Positions 46,990-56,891 of a stretch of 64,000 nt of DNA are shown piece after piece; within the stretch, counting starts at the first letter, position 1, and each line of letters begins with the position of its first letter. The notes beneath the pieces are model-generated. The model saw only the letters and a program-made list of their open reading frames with translations. It was not told the DNA's origin and made no database searches. Source of the DNA: an uncultured Bryobacteraceae bacterium (GTDB taxonomy: Bacteria > Acidobacteriota > Terriglobia > Bryobacterales > Bryobacteraceae). A program made the translations under genes and the position numbers. The stretch spans positions 248,001-312,000 of the forward strand of contig CALDSU010000005.1 in assembly GCA_937924525.1 (NCBI GenBank), in the 5' to 3' direction.

Positions 46990-47397
46990 TTGATCCGTAC
47001 TTGGAAGTTCTGCGCGACCGCGCTCTGCGCCTTTGTCCTTTGCCTCGCCGCCGCCGAGCGCCCTTATGAAGAGATGATGAAAGAGCTCGCTGGCGCCTGC
47101 ACGAGCCTGAAGAATAACCTCGACGCCAAGTCCATGGAGGGCGCCACCGCGGACGCCGCCAAGCTGGAAAAGCTGTTCAAGGAAATGGAGAAATTCTGGA
47201 GCAAGAAGAAGGTCGCCGACGCCACGCAGTGGGCCAAGGACGGCGGAACCGCGGCCCGGATGATCGTCAAAGCTTCCAAGGCCGGCAATGGCGAGGAAAT
47301 GATGACGCAGTTCAAGAACCTGACGGGAACCTGCAAGTCCTGCCACGACGTCCACCGCGAGAAGGGTCCGGACGGCAAGTGGCAGATTAAGATTTAA
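46990..47397 (+). CDS. cytochrome c'-like exported monoheme protein
   Basis: TTG start, signal LIRTWKFCATALCAFVLCLAAA, C-terminal CKSCHDVHRE heme motif. Confidence 0.75.
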   Translation: MIRTWKFCATALCAFVLCLAAAERPYEEMMKELAGACTSLKNNLDAKSMEGATADAAKLEKLFKEMEKFWSKKKVADATQWAKDGGTAARMIVKASKAGNGEEMMTQFKNLTGTCKSCHDVHREKGPDGKWQIKI

Positions 47398-47481
47398 GCG
47401 CCACGAAGGTTAGTCTGTGCCCTGCCCGGGGAGGCGCCGCTCGCCGCGCCCGCGGTGACGTACCTCCCCATCCTCAGCGGC

Positions 47482-48264
47482 TCACCAGTTGCTGGAAGCG
47501 CCGCCTCCGCCCGAGTCGCCACCCCCAAAGCCGCCGAATCCCCCGAAGCCGCCCGGCGAATCGTAGCCGCCAAAGCCGCCCCCGCCGCGCGACATGTGCC
47601 AGCCGCCGGGCAGGATCACCGGAGGCACAAACCCGCCATAGCGGCGGCGCACGCCGTGCCCCCTCTGCGTCATCGAAAACAACAGGAGACCGGCCGCGCC
47701 CAGCACGAGCGGCCAGGGAATCCCATCCTGCGGCCGTTCCCGCAGACGGCGGCGCGGCGCGTCCGCCAGGCTTACACCTTTCGCCTGGGCGATGCGCGTC
47801 CCGATGCCGTGCGCGGCGGCCAGCAGCGCTTCGCCATAGTGCTGCTGTCTGAGCGCGGGCCGCATTTCGCGCAGGATGGATCCCGCCAGTCCGTCCGGCA
47901 GAATGGGCTCCAGGCCGTAGCCCACCTCCAGCCGCGAGCGGCGCTCGGTCACCGCGAGCAGCAGCAGAATACCTTCATTCTGCCCTTTCTTGCCGACGCC
48001 CCAGGCCCGGAAGAGCGTGTTGGCGACGTCCTCGACAGGCTCGTCCTCCAGCGACCGGAGAACCACAAACGCCATTTCCGCGCCTGTCGCCCGCTCCACC
48101 TGCGCGGCGTAGCGCTCAAGCTCGGCGCGGCTGGCGGGATCCACCACCCCCGCGAAATCGCTCACGTAGCCTTGCGGCTTGAGCGTCTTCCAGTCGAAGG
48201 CGGCCAGGGGCGCCGCCAACAACAACCAGATCACCGCCGCCGCCTGCGCGGCCTGGCGGAACAT
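47482..48264 (-). CDS. TPM domain protein (YgcG-like) with Gly-rich C-terminus
   Basis: YVSDFAGVVDPASRAELERYAAQVERATGAEMAFVVLRSLEDEPVEDVANTLFRAWGVGKKGQNEGILLLLAVTERRSRLEVGYGLE; FGGFGGFGGGDSGGGGASSNW. Confidence 0.93.
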   Translation of the reverse strand: MFRQAAQAAAVIWLLLAAPLAAFDWKTLKPQGYVSDFAGVVDPASRAELERYAAQVERATGAEMAFVVLRSLEDEPVEDVANTLFRAWGVGKKGQNEGILLLLAVTERRSRLEVGYGLEPILPDGLAGSILREMRPALRQQHYGEALLAAAHGIGTRIAQAKGVSLADAPRRRLRERPQDGIPWPLVLGAAGLLLFSMTQRGHGVRRRYGGFVPPVILPGGWHMSRGGGGFGGYDSPGGFGGFGGFGGGDSGGGGASSNW

Positions 48265-48284
48265 CAGCGCGGAACTTGAACGGG

Positions 48285-49580
48285 TCAGCACACCAGGTCG
48301 TCGCGAGTGAGCTTGAATCCTTCCAGGTTGCCGAGCACGGTCAGGGCGATCTGCCGCTGATCGAAAAACTCGTTGGCGACGCGCTGGATGTCCTCCGGGC
48401 GCACCGCCTCGATGCTGTCGATCAACTCGTCCAGCGTGAAAAACCGGCCAAAGTACAGCTCCTGGCGGGCCAGATTGGACATCCGGCTGGCCGTGGACTC
48501 CAGGCTCAACATCAATGATCCCTTCAGGTGATCCTTCGCCCGCCGCAGTTCTTCGTCCGGCACCGGGTCGGTCTTCAGGCAACGGAACTCCCGGAGGATG
48601 GAGCTGACCACCTTCGGCGTGGATTCGAGCGAAGTCCCGGCGTAGACGGCCAGGCACCCGGTGTCCCGGTACGGATTGAGCTCGGAGAACACCGCGTAGG
48701 CGAGCCCCTGCCGCTCCCGGATGTTCTGAAACAGCCGGGAGCTCATGCCGCCCCCCAGGACGGTGTTCAGGATGTAACACGCAAAGCGCTCCTCGTGCGG
48801 CAGGGGGTAAGAGGGCACCCCCAGACAGAGATGCACCTGTTCCAGCGATTTCTTGTTGCGGAGCGCGATGCGGGCGTGCGTCGAGGGGCGGGGACCGGGC
48901 GGCGGCGTCTCGCGCGGAGTCAGGCGCAGAAAATGCCGCTCCACCAGGCGCACCAGCACGTCGTGCGTCAGGTTGCCGGCGGCCGTCACCACCATGTCGC
49001 CCGGAACGTAGCACGCCCGGTAAAACTCCTCGATCTTTGGCCGCTCAAAACGCCGGATCGTGTCCCGGCTGCCCAGGATGGGCTTCCCCAGCGGATGGTC
49101 TTTCCAGAAATTCGCGCAGAAGATCTCGTGCACCAGGTAGTCCGGACTGTCCTCCTCCATCTTGAGTTCTTCCAGGATCACTCCCTTTTCCTTGGCGATG
49201 TCCTCTTCGCGAAAAACGGGGTGCAGCACCAAGTCGGCCAGGACGTCGAAGCCCTTAGCCAGGTGCTCATCCAGCACCTTGATGTTGAAGCAAACGATCT
49301 CTTTGGAGGTGAACGCGTCCAGGTTGCCGCCGATCGAGTCTACTTCCCGGGCGATGTCCTCGGCGGAACGGCGGTGCGTCCCCTTGAACAGCATGTGTTC
49401 AATGAAGTGCGTGATCCCGTTCTCTTCGCCCCGTTCGCGCCGGGAACCGGAGGCCACCCACACCCCTACCGAAACGGAGCGGACGTGCGGCATCCGCTCG
49501 GTGATCACCCGGACCCCGTTGGGGAGACGGGTCATGTCAATGTCCCGCACCGGCGGGGCGATGGTTGGAGTAACGGACAA
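48285..49580 (-). CDS. M16 family zinc peptidase
   Basis: GITHFIEHMLFKGTHRRSAEDIAREVDSIGGNLDAFTSKE (HxxEH). Confidence 0.96.
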   Translation of the reverse strand: MSVTPTIAPPVRDIDMTRLPNGVRVITERMPHVRSVSVGVWVASGSRRERGEENGITHFIEHMLFKGTHRRSAEDIAREVDSIGGNLDAFTSKEIVCFNIKVLDEHLAKGFDVLADLVLHPVFREEDIAKEKGVILEELKMEEDSPDYLVHEIFCANFWKDHPLGKPILGSRDTIRRFERPKIEEFYRACYVPGDMVVTAAGNLTHDVLVRLVERHFLRLTPRETPPPGPRPSTHARIALRNKKSLEQVHLCLGVPSYPLPHEERFACYILNTVLGGGMSSRLFQNIRERQGLAYAVFSELNPYRDTGCLAVYAGTSLESTPKVVSSILREFRCLKTDPVPDEELRRAKDHLKGSLMLSLESTASRMSNLARQELYFGRFFTLDELIDSIEAVRPEDIQRVANEFFDQRQIALTVLGNLEGFKLTRDDLVC

Positions 49581-49617
49581 GAACTTGGTTTCCCGCTTTT
49601 AGTGTACCCGCCCGCCG

Positions 49618-50004
49618 TCAGGAGCGCGGACGATACGCCACGCAGTCGATTTCCACCTTCATATCGGGATTGGCGAACTTTGCCTCCACGGTGGTGCGGG
49701 CCGGTTTCGCATCCCCGAAGAACTCGGCGTACACCTCGTTCATGGCCGCGAAGTCGCTGCCGTGGCGCAGAAATACCGAGCACTTCACCACGTCGAGGAG
49801 CGACGCGCCGCACGCCTCCAGAATGCGCTGGATATTGGAGAGCACCACGCGCGTTTCGTGCCGGATGTCGCCGAACGACCACTGGCCGGAAGCGGCGTCA
49901 ATCGGCCCCTGGCCGGAAACATAGATGAAGTCGCCGGCGCGCACGGCGGGAGAATACGGACCGCGCGGCGTGGGGACGCCTTCGGGATGCAGACGTTCAA
50001 TCAT
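49618..50004 (-). CDS. RidA family protein
   Basis: GPYSPAVRAGDFIYVSGQGPIDAASGQ, CSVFLRHGSDFAAMNEVYAEFFG, RTTVEAKFANPDMKVEIDCVAY. Confidence 0.94.
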   Translation of the reverse strand: MIERLHPEGVPTPRGPYSPAVRAGDFIYVSGQGPIDAASGQWSFGDIRHETRVVLSNIQRILEACGASLLDVVKCSVFLRHGSDFAAMNEVYAEFFGDAKPARTTVEAKFANPDMKVEIDCVAYRPRS

Positions 50005-50007
50005 GTC

Positions 50008-50931
50008 CTAATGTCCCTCCGCTTCCAGGAATCGCTCCGCCTCGATGGCCGCCATGCAGCCTGCCCCCGCGGCGGTGATGGCCTGGCGATAGACCCGGTC
50101 CTGCACGTCGCCGGCGTGGAAGACCCCCGCGACGCTGGTCCGCGCCCCGCCGTGAGAGACAATGTATCCCTCGCTGTCGGTCTCGATCTGCCCGCGAAAA
50201 ACCTTCGTGTTAGGGATGTGCCCAATGGCCACGAAGAAGCCGTCGACGTCCTGTTCCCAAACCCGGCCCGTCTGCACGTTGCGCAAGCGCACGCCGGTGA
50301 CCACGCCTTGCTGCACGTCGTGAATGTCCTCGACCACGGTGCTGGTCAACCACTTGATCTTCGGGTTCTTCCGTGCCCGGTCCAGCATGATCTTCGACGC
50401 GCGGAACTCCTCGCGCCGGTGGACGATGGTCACCTCCGAGCCGAAGCGGGTAAGGAAGTTGGCCTCCTCCATCGCCGAATCTCCTCCGCCGATGACCATG
50501 ATCTTCTTGTCCCGGTAAAAGAACCCGTCGCAAGTGGCGCAGGAACTGACGCCGCGCCCGATCAGCTTCTGTTCGTTGGGGAGCCCCAGCCACCGCGCCG
50601 ACGCGCCCGAGGCGATGATCAGCGTGCTGGTTTCCAGCCTCTCCCCATCGACGCTCAGGCGGAACGGGCGCGAGGACAGGTCCGCCTCCGTCACTTCGCC
50701 GTCCAGATACTCGGCGCCGAAGTGCTCCGCCTGTTTCTTCATGTTCTCGACCAGTACCGGACCGTCCACTCCCTCCGGAAAGCCCGGGAAGTTTTCCACC
50801 AGCGTGGTGAGGGACAATTGGCCGCCCGCCTCCTTCCCCTTGACGACCAGGGGCTGAAGATTCGCGCGCGCCGCGTAGATGGCGGCCGTGTTCCCCGCGC
50901 AGCCGGATCCGACAATGACCACTTTTCGCAT
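50008..50931 (-). CDS. trxB: thioredoxin-disulfide reductase
   Basis: VIVGSGCAGNTAAIYAARANLQPLV, CATCDGFFYRDKKIMVIGGGDSAMEEANFLTRF, GVFHAGDVQDRVYRQAITAAGAGCMAAIEAERFL. Confidence 0.95.
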   Translation of the reverse strand: MRKVVIVGSGCAGNTAAIYAARANLQPLVVKGKEAGGQLSLTTLVENFPGFPEGVDGPVLVENMKKQAEHFGAEYLDGEVTEADLSSRPFRLSVDGERLETSTLIIASGASARWLGLPNEQKLIGRGVSSCATCDGFFYRDKKIMVIGGGDSAMEEANFLTRFGSEVTIVHRREEFRASKIMLDRARKNPKIKWLTSTVVEDIHDVQQGVVTGVRLRNVQTGRVWEQDVDGFFVAIGHIPNTKVFRGQIETDSEGYIVSHGGARTSVAGVFHAGDVQDRVYRQAITAAGAGCMAAIEAERFLEAEGH

Positions 50932-50957
50932 ATCGAGTAAAGGAATACCCCTCTACT

Positions 50958-51344
50958 CTAGCGCAGGTGGTTGCGCGCCACCGCCGCGCCGGTGGCCGCC
51001 GCGGCCGCCAAGTTCGCTCCTGCCGCCCAGCCCGAGGCCTCGGGATGCTTCCGCAACAGCAGATGCTGCCCCAGCAGCGCCCCGCCTACCATCGCCGCTT
51101 TCAGCGAAACCCCGCGCGTAGTGAACCGTCCCTCGGCGTTGCGCAGCAACGGGTTCAGTTCCAGCCGTCCCATGGACGACTGCATGTCCGCAATCGTGAC
51201 GGCGCCCAACACCGCCGCGCTGATCTTCCAGATTTTACGAGCCTTGCCGCCGGAGTAAGAACGCTCGGCAAGATCCTCTGCAAAGGACGGGGAAACCAAC
51301 ATCAGGACCGCAAGAAAAGCGGGTGCAAATGATCGAAATCGCAT
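50958..51344 (-). CDS. small exported hypothetical protein
   Basis: Signal peptide MRFRSFAPAFLAVLMLVSPSFAEDLAERSYSGGKARKIWKISAAVLGAVTIADMQSS. Confidence 0.65.
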   Translation of the reverse strand: MRFRSFAPAFLAVLMLVSPSFAEDLAERSYSGGKARKIWKISAAVLGAVTIADMQSSMGRLELNPLLRNAEGRFTTRGVSLKAAMVGGALLGQHLLLRKHPEASGWAAGANLAAAAATGAAVARNHLR

Positions 51345-51357
51345 GCATCGACTATGA

Positions 51358-51421
51358 CAGGTAAGGTATTTCCCTGAAAGACCCTACCGGGCGCTTTAGT
51401 ACCAGGGTTTTCCCTTACCTG
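51358..51421 (-). promoter_or_regulatory. candidate structured leader RNA: CAGGTAAGG...CCTTACCTG with nested CCCTG...CAGGG
   Basis: Perfect 9-bp outer and 5-bp inner inverted repeats, ending 14 nt before the 51344 start on the minus strand. Confidence 0.45.
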
Positions 51422-51475
51422 GACTAGGAGAAGCGGGATATCCTTTTCTTGCGGAGAGCTACCTCTGCGGAACGC

Positions 51476-52468
51476 TTACTGGTCGAAGCCGAGGTACTGA
51501 ACTTCCTCTTCCAACTCCAGTCCGAACCGCTCCCGGACCCGCTGCTTGAGTTCCGCGATCAGCGTCACCAGTTCCGCAGCCGAACCGCTGCCGTCGTTAT
51601 AGACCAGGTTCGCGTGGTAAGAGGCCACCGCGATGCCCCCCCGGCGCATTCCCTTGGCGCCAGCCTGCTCGAGAAAGTACGCCGCGGGAACTTTGCCTTC
51701 GCGGATCACCGCCGGCGGCACCTCCGCCGCCACCCGGGCGGGAAGTTCCGCAAGCAGGAAGTTCTTGAAAATACTGCCGGCGCATTTCATGCTCGGCGGG
51801 AATTTCTGGTTGCGGATAGCCAGAATTTCCGCGGAAATCTTCGCCAGCTCCCGCGGGTCGCCGGGGAGCAGGTCCAGCGTCACCGACAGAATCACCCAGT
51901 CTTTGTGCGCTTTGAAGCGGCTCTCGCGGTAGCGGAACTCACATTCGGCATTTGTAAACACACGAAGCGAGCAACCGTCAGTAAAGCGGACCTCGCGCAC
52001 CCGCTCGGAGATGGAGTGTCCGTAGGCGCCGGCGTTGCCGTAGATTGCCGCGCCCACCCAGCCGGGAATGCCCGAGAGCGTCTCCAGCCCTTGCAGTCCA
52101 GCCGCGACGGTGGCGTCCACCAGGTCCTGAAGGACTGCGCCCGATGCCGCGCGCGCGGTAGTCCCCTCGATGGTAATCTCGCTGGCCCCGTAGCGCAGCA
52201 CCACGCCGCGGAAGCCGGCGTCGGCGACGATCAGGTTGGTGCCGCCGCCGATCAGGGTGTAAGGTAATCCCGCGGCGCGCAGCGCACCCCAGGCGGCTAC
52301 GAAGGCTTCGGCGTTGGAGGTATCCACCAGCCAGTCCGCCGGGCCGCCCAGCGCGAAGCGAGTGTAGCGGGCGAGCGGTTCATCGCGGAGAATGCGCAGG
52401 TGCGGAATTCCGGCCAGGCGCGCCACGGCCGAAGGCGCGGCGGCTTCGGAGGAGGTCATTAGCCCCAT
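51476..52468 (-). CDS. murB: UDP-N-acetylmuramate dehydrogenase
   Basis: YTRFALGGPADWLVDTSNAEAFVAAWGALRAAGLPYTLIGGGTNLIVADAGFRGVVLRYG; GSIFKNF; EQAGAKGMRRGGIAVASYHANLVYN. Start may be 52459. Confidence 0.95.
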   Translation of the reverse strand: MGLMTSSEAAAPSAVARLAGIPHLRILRDEPLARYTRFALGGPADWLVDTSNAEAFVAAWGALRAAGLPYTLIGGGTNLIVADAGFRGVVLRYGASEITIEGTTARAASGAVLQDLVDATVAAGLQGLETLSGIPGWVGAAIYGNAGAYGHSISERVREVRFTDGCSLRVFTNAECEFRYRESRFKAHKDWVILSVTLDLLPGDPRELAKISAEILAIRNQKFPPSMKCAGSIFKNFLLAELPARVAAEVPPAVIREGKVPAAYFLEQAGAKGMRRGGIAVASYHANLVYNDGSGSAAELVTLIAELKQRVRERFGLELEEEVQYLGFDQ

Positions 52469-52510
52469 TATAGGGAGGCCGATCGAGCGTACACTCGAAG
52501 TTTGGGAAAC

Positions 52511-53044
52511 ATGCGTTGGGCGGGATGGACGGCCATGGGCCTGCTGCTGCTGGCCGGGTGCCAGCGGCATGACCTTGTTCAGGGAGAGACCGACGAGGGA
52601 GAAATCACCCTGGCAAGCGCGCTGCCGATGTCTGAAACCGGGCTGGAGCGGCAGTTGCTCTCGGGCTTCTATGCGCCGGAGCCCGGCGGGTGGCGATGGA
52701 CGGCCAGCAAGTTCAGCGCGGCCCTGGGGGTGCCGCCCGGCGCGCGCGCGCACGGTGGCCGGCTGGTGCTTTCCGTTTACGCTGCGCCGCCCCTGATCGC
52801 CCGCTTCGGCAGCCAGACTCTGGCCGTCAAGGTGGCGGGACAGACGCTGCCTCCCGAAACCTTCCGCGGCGCGGGCGAGTACATCTACGCACGCGACCTG
52901 CCGCGCGAGTGGCTGGACGCCGACAGCGTGCTGGTGGAAGGCGAACTCGACCGTTTCGGCCGCCCGGGCGAATTCGACGGTCGGGAACTGGGGCTGATCG
53001 TGCGCTCGCTCGCGCTGGCACCGAAGGAGGATGCGAAACCTTGA
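52511..53044 (+). CDS. putative lipoprotein, hypothetical
   Basis: Lipobox-like MRWAGWTAMGLLLLAGCQRHD. Confidence 0.65.
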   Translation: MRWAGWTAMGLLLLAGCQRHDLVQGETDEGEITLASALPMSETGLERQLLSGFYAPEPGGWRWTASKFSAALGVPPGARAHGGRLVLSVYAAPPLIARFGSQTLAVKVAGQTLPPETFRGAGEYIYARDLPREWLDADSVLVEGELDRFGRPGEFDGRELGLIVRSLALAPKEDAKP

Positions 53045-53733
53045 AAACGCCGTTTGCCGGTTTTCCGGAGGAAGGCATCGCTTTCTTGCGGGCCCTGAAA
53101 AAGCACAACCGCCGCGAGTGGTTTCAGCCGCGCAAGGAACTGTTCTCCGAGCAAGTGCTGCGGCCCATGGTCGGGCTGGTCGAGGCGATCCAGCGCGGCT
53201 TGCTGCCCATCGCCCCGGACTATGCCCACGGCGATCCTCGCAAGGCGGTGTACCGCATCTACCGGGATACGCGCTTTTCGGCGGACAAGACGCCGTACAA
53301 GACGCATATCGCGGCCTCGCTGACCCGCGCTGGCCTAGATAAAGGGAGCAGCCCGGGCATTTACTTCAGCGTGGGTCCGGACGAGATCGAAGCCGGCGGC
53401 GGCTGGTACCTGCCGCAGCCCCCGCAGGTGTTGGCTGTGCGGAACGCGATTGCCGCCGAACCGGCTCGTTTTCGCCGTATTGTCGAGGCGCCTGCGCTGA
53501 CGAAGCGGTTCGGCGGCTTGCAGGGAGCACGGCTGACGCGCCCGCCCAAGGGATTCGCCCCCGATCATCCGGCGGCGGACTATCTGAAGTTCAAGCAGTT
53601 CTTTGTGTACACCACGCTGGATCCGAGTCTGGCGGTGACGCCCAGGTTATATACAGAGCTGATGGCGCATATCCGCGCGATGCTGCCGCTGGTGGACTTC
53701 CTCAGCGAGGCGGCGGGCGGTGGGCGCGCGTAG
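53041..53733 (+). CDS. DUF2461 family protein
   Basis: FPEEGIAFLRALKKHNRREWFQPRKELFSEQVLRPM, YRIYRDTRFSADKTPYKTHIAASL; TTG start with TTGA overlap. Confidence 0.88.
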   Translation: MKTPFAGFPEEGIAFLRALKKHNRREWFQPRKELFSEQVLRPMVGLVEAIQRGLLPIAPDYAHGDPRKAVYRIYRDTRFSADKTPYKTHIAASLTRAGLDKGSSPGIYFSVGPDEIEAGGGWYLPQPPQVLAVRNAIAAEPARFRRIVEAPALTKRFGGLQGARLTRPPKGFAPDHPAADYLKFKQFFVYTTLDPSLAVTPRLYTELMAHIRAMLPLVDFLSEAAGGGRA

Positions 53734-53751
53734 AGCCGGCGGAGGCGGAAG

Positions 53752-55163
53752 ATGCCGCTCGAGGACCTGAACCGGTTCGGGAAACGCATGCTGGCGGGCT
53801 ATGCCCTGGTGCTGGCGTATCAGCTTCTCCTGCCCCCCATCGTCGGCCTGGCGGACAACGGCGACTACGCCGTGGTGATGGACCTGTTCAAGCTCGAACC
53901 GGTGAACGGCGGCCGCGAGGATCTGTACTTCCGCTATCTCGTTCCGAAATACCGCCGGGAGGCTCAGCGGAAACCGGAGGTGGTGCTGCTGACGACCGCG
54001 CATCGGACGCTGGCGCCCGCCTGGCTGCTGAATCACGTGGTTTCCAAGGACGGTTACTTTGACCTCCGCTGGACGGGCTTGACGCATGGCCTGATGGCGG
54101 CCGCCGCACTGGCGCTGGTGCTGCCCCTGCTGCAAAACGTGCCCGGCTGGCGGAGGACGGCGCTGGCGGCAACTTTGCTGCTGGTCTACTGCGACCCGCA
54201 GTATGTGGCGCAGATGAATTCGTTCTACACCGACGCCACGGCGTTCGCCTACCTGATGCTGGCGGTGGCGTGCTACCTGCGGCGGCTGTACGGGGCGGGC
54301 GACCCGCGCCGGAACGCGTGGGGACTGGCGCTGTCCTTGGGGATGTTCGCCGCCGCCAAGTCCCAGCATGCGCTGCTCGCCGGGCCGCTGGTGGCGCTGC
54401 TGGCCGGGCAGCACGCCCCGCTGGCCCCCTTGGGACGCCGCGGCAGAATCGCGGCGCTGGCCGCGCTGGGACTCGCCGGCGCGGTTTGCCTTGGCTTCAC
54501 TCCGCGCGCCTACACCGCGCAGGCTTTCTACAACGTGGTGTTTCTCGAACTGCTGCCTCGGGCGGCGGACAAACCCGCCGTGCTGCGCGAGCTGGGGCTG
54601 AAGCAGGAGTGGATCGTCTACTCGGGGACTGGCGCTTACACCCCCGGCGCGGCCCTCCGCGAGGAGACGTTCCGCCAGGAGTTCCTGGCGCGCGCATCGC
54701 ACCTGCGGCTGGCGGGCTATTTCCTGCGCCATCCGGGGCAGGCATGGGTGCTGATCAAGCTGGGAATGATCGAAGCGGCCTACCAGCGCCCCTACATCGG
54801 TAATTTCGCAAACAGGAGGGACTGCCTCCGTCGCACAAGAGCGAGGCGTTCTACCTGTGGAGCCGGTGGAAGTACCTTGGGTTTCGCGACCGGCCGGTTC
54901 TCCAGTTCAGTTACGCGGTGGCCGTGGCGGCGCTCGCCGCTCTCCTGGCCTGGCGCAAGCGGCCCGAACTGTTTCCGGCCGTCCTCACGCTGGCAGTGAT
55001 GGCGGCCATCGAACTGGGGTTGGGCGCCCTGGCGGACGTCGCCGAGACCACCCGCCACCTGTTTCTGTACCTCGCGCTGATCGATCTGCTGGCCGTGGCG
55101 GCCGTATGCCTGATGGCGCTCCCCGGGACCCGCGGACGGGCGCCCGCGCCGGCCGTCGCCTGA
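53752..55163 (+). CDS. polytopic membrane protein (glycosyltransferase-like), apparent frameshift near 54814-54820
   Basis: Frame 53752-54999 is hydrophobic until YIGNFANR; membrane-protein reading then continues in another frame as EGLPPSHKSEAFYLWSRWKYLGFRDRPVLQFSYAVAVAALAALLAW... to the stop at 55163. Confidence 0.6.
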
Positions 55164-55174
55164 ACCGCGCGCCC

Positions 55175-56887
55175 CTAGTCGTGACCGTTCGATTCCAGAA
55201 ATGCCCGCAACCGGTAGCTCCGGCTGGGATGACGCAGTTTGCGCAACGCCTTGGCTTCGATCTGCCGGATCCGTTCCCGCGTGACCGCGAAATTCTGCCC
55301 AACCTCTTCCAGCGTGTGCTCGCTGCCATCCTCCAGGCCGAAACGCATGCGCACGATCTTCTCTTCGCGCGGCGTTAGCGTCTTCAACACCTGCGCGGTC
55401 TGTTCGCGCAGATTCAGGTTGATCACCGCCTCCGACGGCGACACCACCCCGCGGTCGATCAGAAAATCGCCCAGGTGCGATTCTTCTTCCTCGCCCACCG
55501 GCGTCTCCAGCGAAATCGGCTCCTGCGCGATCCGCATCACCTTGCGGATTTTCGAGACCGGCAACTCCATCCGTTTGGCCAGTTCCTCGTTGGTGGGCTC
55601 GCGTCCCAGTTCCTGCACCAGTTGCCGCGTAGTCCGGATCAGTTTGTTGATGGTCTCGATCATGTGGACCGGGATCCGGATGGTCCGCGCCTGGTCGGCG
55701 ATGGCGCGCGTGATGGCCTGCCGCACCCACCAGGTGGCGTACGTCGAGAATTTGTAGCCGCGGCGGTATTCGAACTTGTCCACCGCCTTCATCAGGCCGA
55801 TGTTGCCTTCCTGAATCAGGTCGAGGAATTGGAGGCCGCGATTGGTATAGCGCTTGGCGATGGAGACCACCAGGCGCAGGTTCGCCTCGATCAATTCGTT
55901 CTTCGCCGCTTCCGCTTCAGCCTCCCCGCGCTGGATAATCTGGAGCGTGCGGCGCAGGTCGGTCGCGCTGGCGCCGAATTGTTCTTCCAGCTCCTGCATG
56001 CGCTGGCTGTGCGAGCGCTGCTCTTTGCGCAGTTCCTTGGCCGCTTCGGCGCGCTCGCCTTGCGGGCCCTCGAGTTCGCGCTGGGTGCGGGCGATGTCGC
56101 GCTCCACCGGCCGGAGCAACTCCACCGCCTGGCGCACGGTCTCGGTGAAGTAGCGGGTGGCGGCCGTGCTGAGGCGCATCGATCGCACGGCCTGTGAAAT
56201 CCTCACCAGCGTGCGGCCCAACTCCCAGCGCAGTTTGCGGCCCTGCTTCACCTTCGTCCGCGGCATGCTCGCCAGGCGCTGCCGCGCCTGGTTCGCTTTC
56301 TTGTGCAGCCGCGCGATTTCGTCGATGGCCGCCAGGACCCGCTGCCGGCGCTCCTCGACGGCCTCATCGGAAACCGTCGGCTCGGAAAAATGCGTGAAGT
56401 CCCGAATCAGCGCCGGGTTGGCCCGAAACTCATCGGCGAGCGCGAGGATCTTCTGCACCACCAGGGGCGACCGGGACAGCGCGCGCATCACCGCGTTCTG
56501 GCCACGCTCGATCCGGCGGGCGATCTCTACCTCGCCTTCCCGCGTCAGCAGCGAAACCGCGCCCATTTCCCGCAGGTACATGCGGACGGGGTCGTTCGTT
56601 TTATCGCCGACGCCCGGAGGCAGTTCCAGGTCGAGAGCCGCCTCGCCGTCCTCGCCTTTGAAGTCCCCTTCCTCCAACAACTCGAGCGGACTTTGCTCGA
56701 ACTCTCCGAGGAATTCTTCCAGATCGCCGCCTCCCGGCAAGTCACCGGGCAGATCTTCGCTCACTTCGTCGTAAAGCGCGAACCGCTTATCTTTACGGAC
56801 CTCCATGATCTGCCTTTCCGGGCGCGAGGCCTTCCTACCCTTCCGGCGCCGGGCGCGCCGGCCCAAAATCTTCTGCCAATTGTACAC
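55175..56887 (-). CDS. rpoD: RNA polymerase primary sigma factor
   Basis: [108 protein letters not shown]. Confidence 0.97.
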   Translation of the reverse strand: MYNWQKILGRRARRRKGRKASRPERQIMEVRKDKRFALYDEVSEDLPGDLPGGGDLEEFLGEFEQSPLELLEEGDFKGEDGEAALDLELPPGVGDKTNDPVRMYLREMGAVSLLTREGEVEIARRIERGQNAVMRALSRSPLVVQKILALADEFRANPALIRDFTHFSEPTVSDEAVEERRQRVLAAIDEIARLHKKANQARQRLASMPRTKVKQGRKLRWELGRTLVRISQAVRSMRLSTAATRYFTETVRQAVELLRPVERDIARTQRELEGPQGERAEAAKELRKEQRSHSQRMQELEEQFGASATDLRRTLQIIQRGEAEAEAAKNELIEANLRLVVSIAKRYTNRGLQFLDLIQEGNIGLMKAVDKFEYRRGYKFSTYATWWVRQAITRAIADQARTIRIPVHMIETINKLIRTTRQLVQELGREPTNEELAKRMELPVSKIRKVMRIAQEPISLETPVGEEEESHLGDFLIDRGVVSPSEAVINLNLREQTAQVLKTLTPREEKIVRMRFGLEDGSEHTLEEVGQNFAVTRERIRQIEAKALRKLRHPSRSYRLRAFLESNGHD

Positions 56888-56891
56888 CTAC

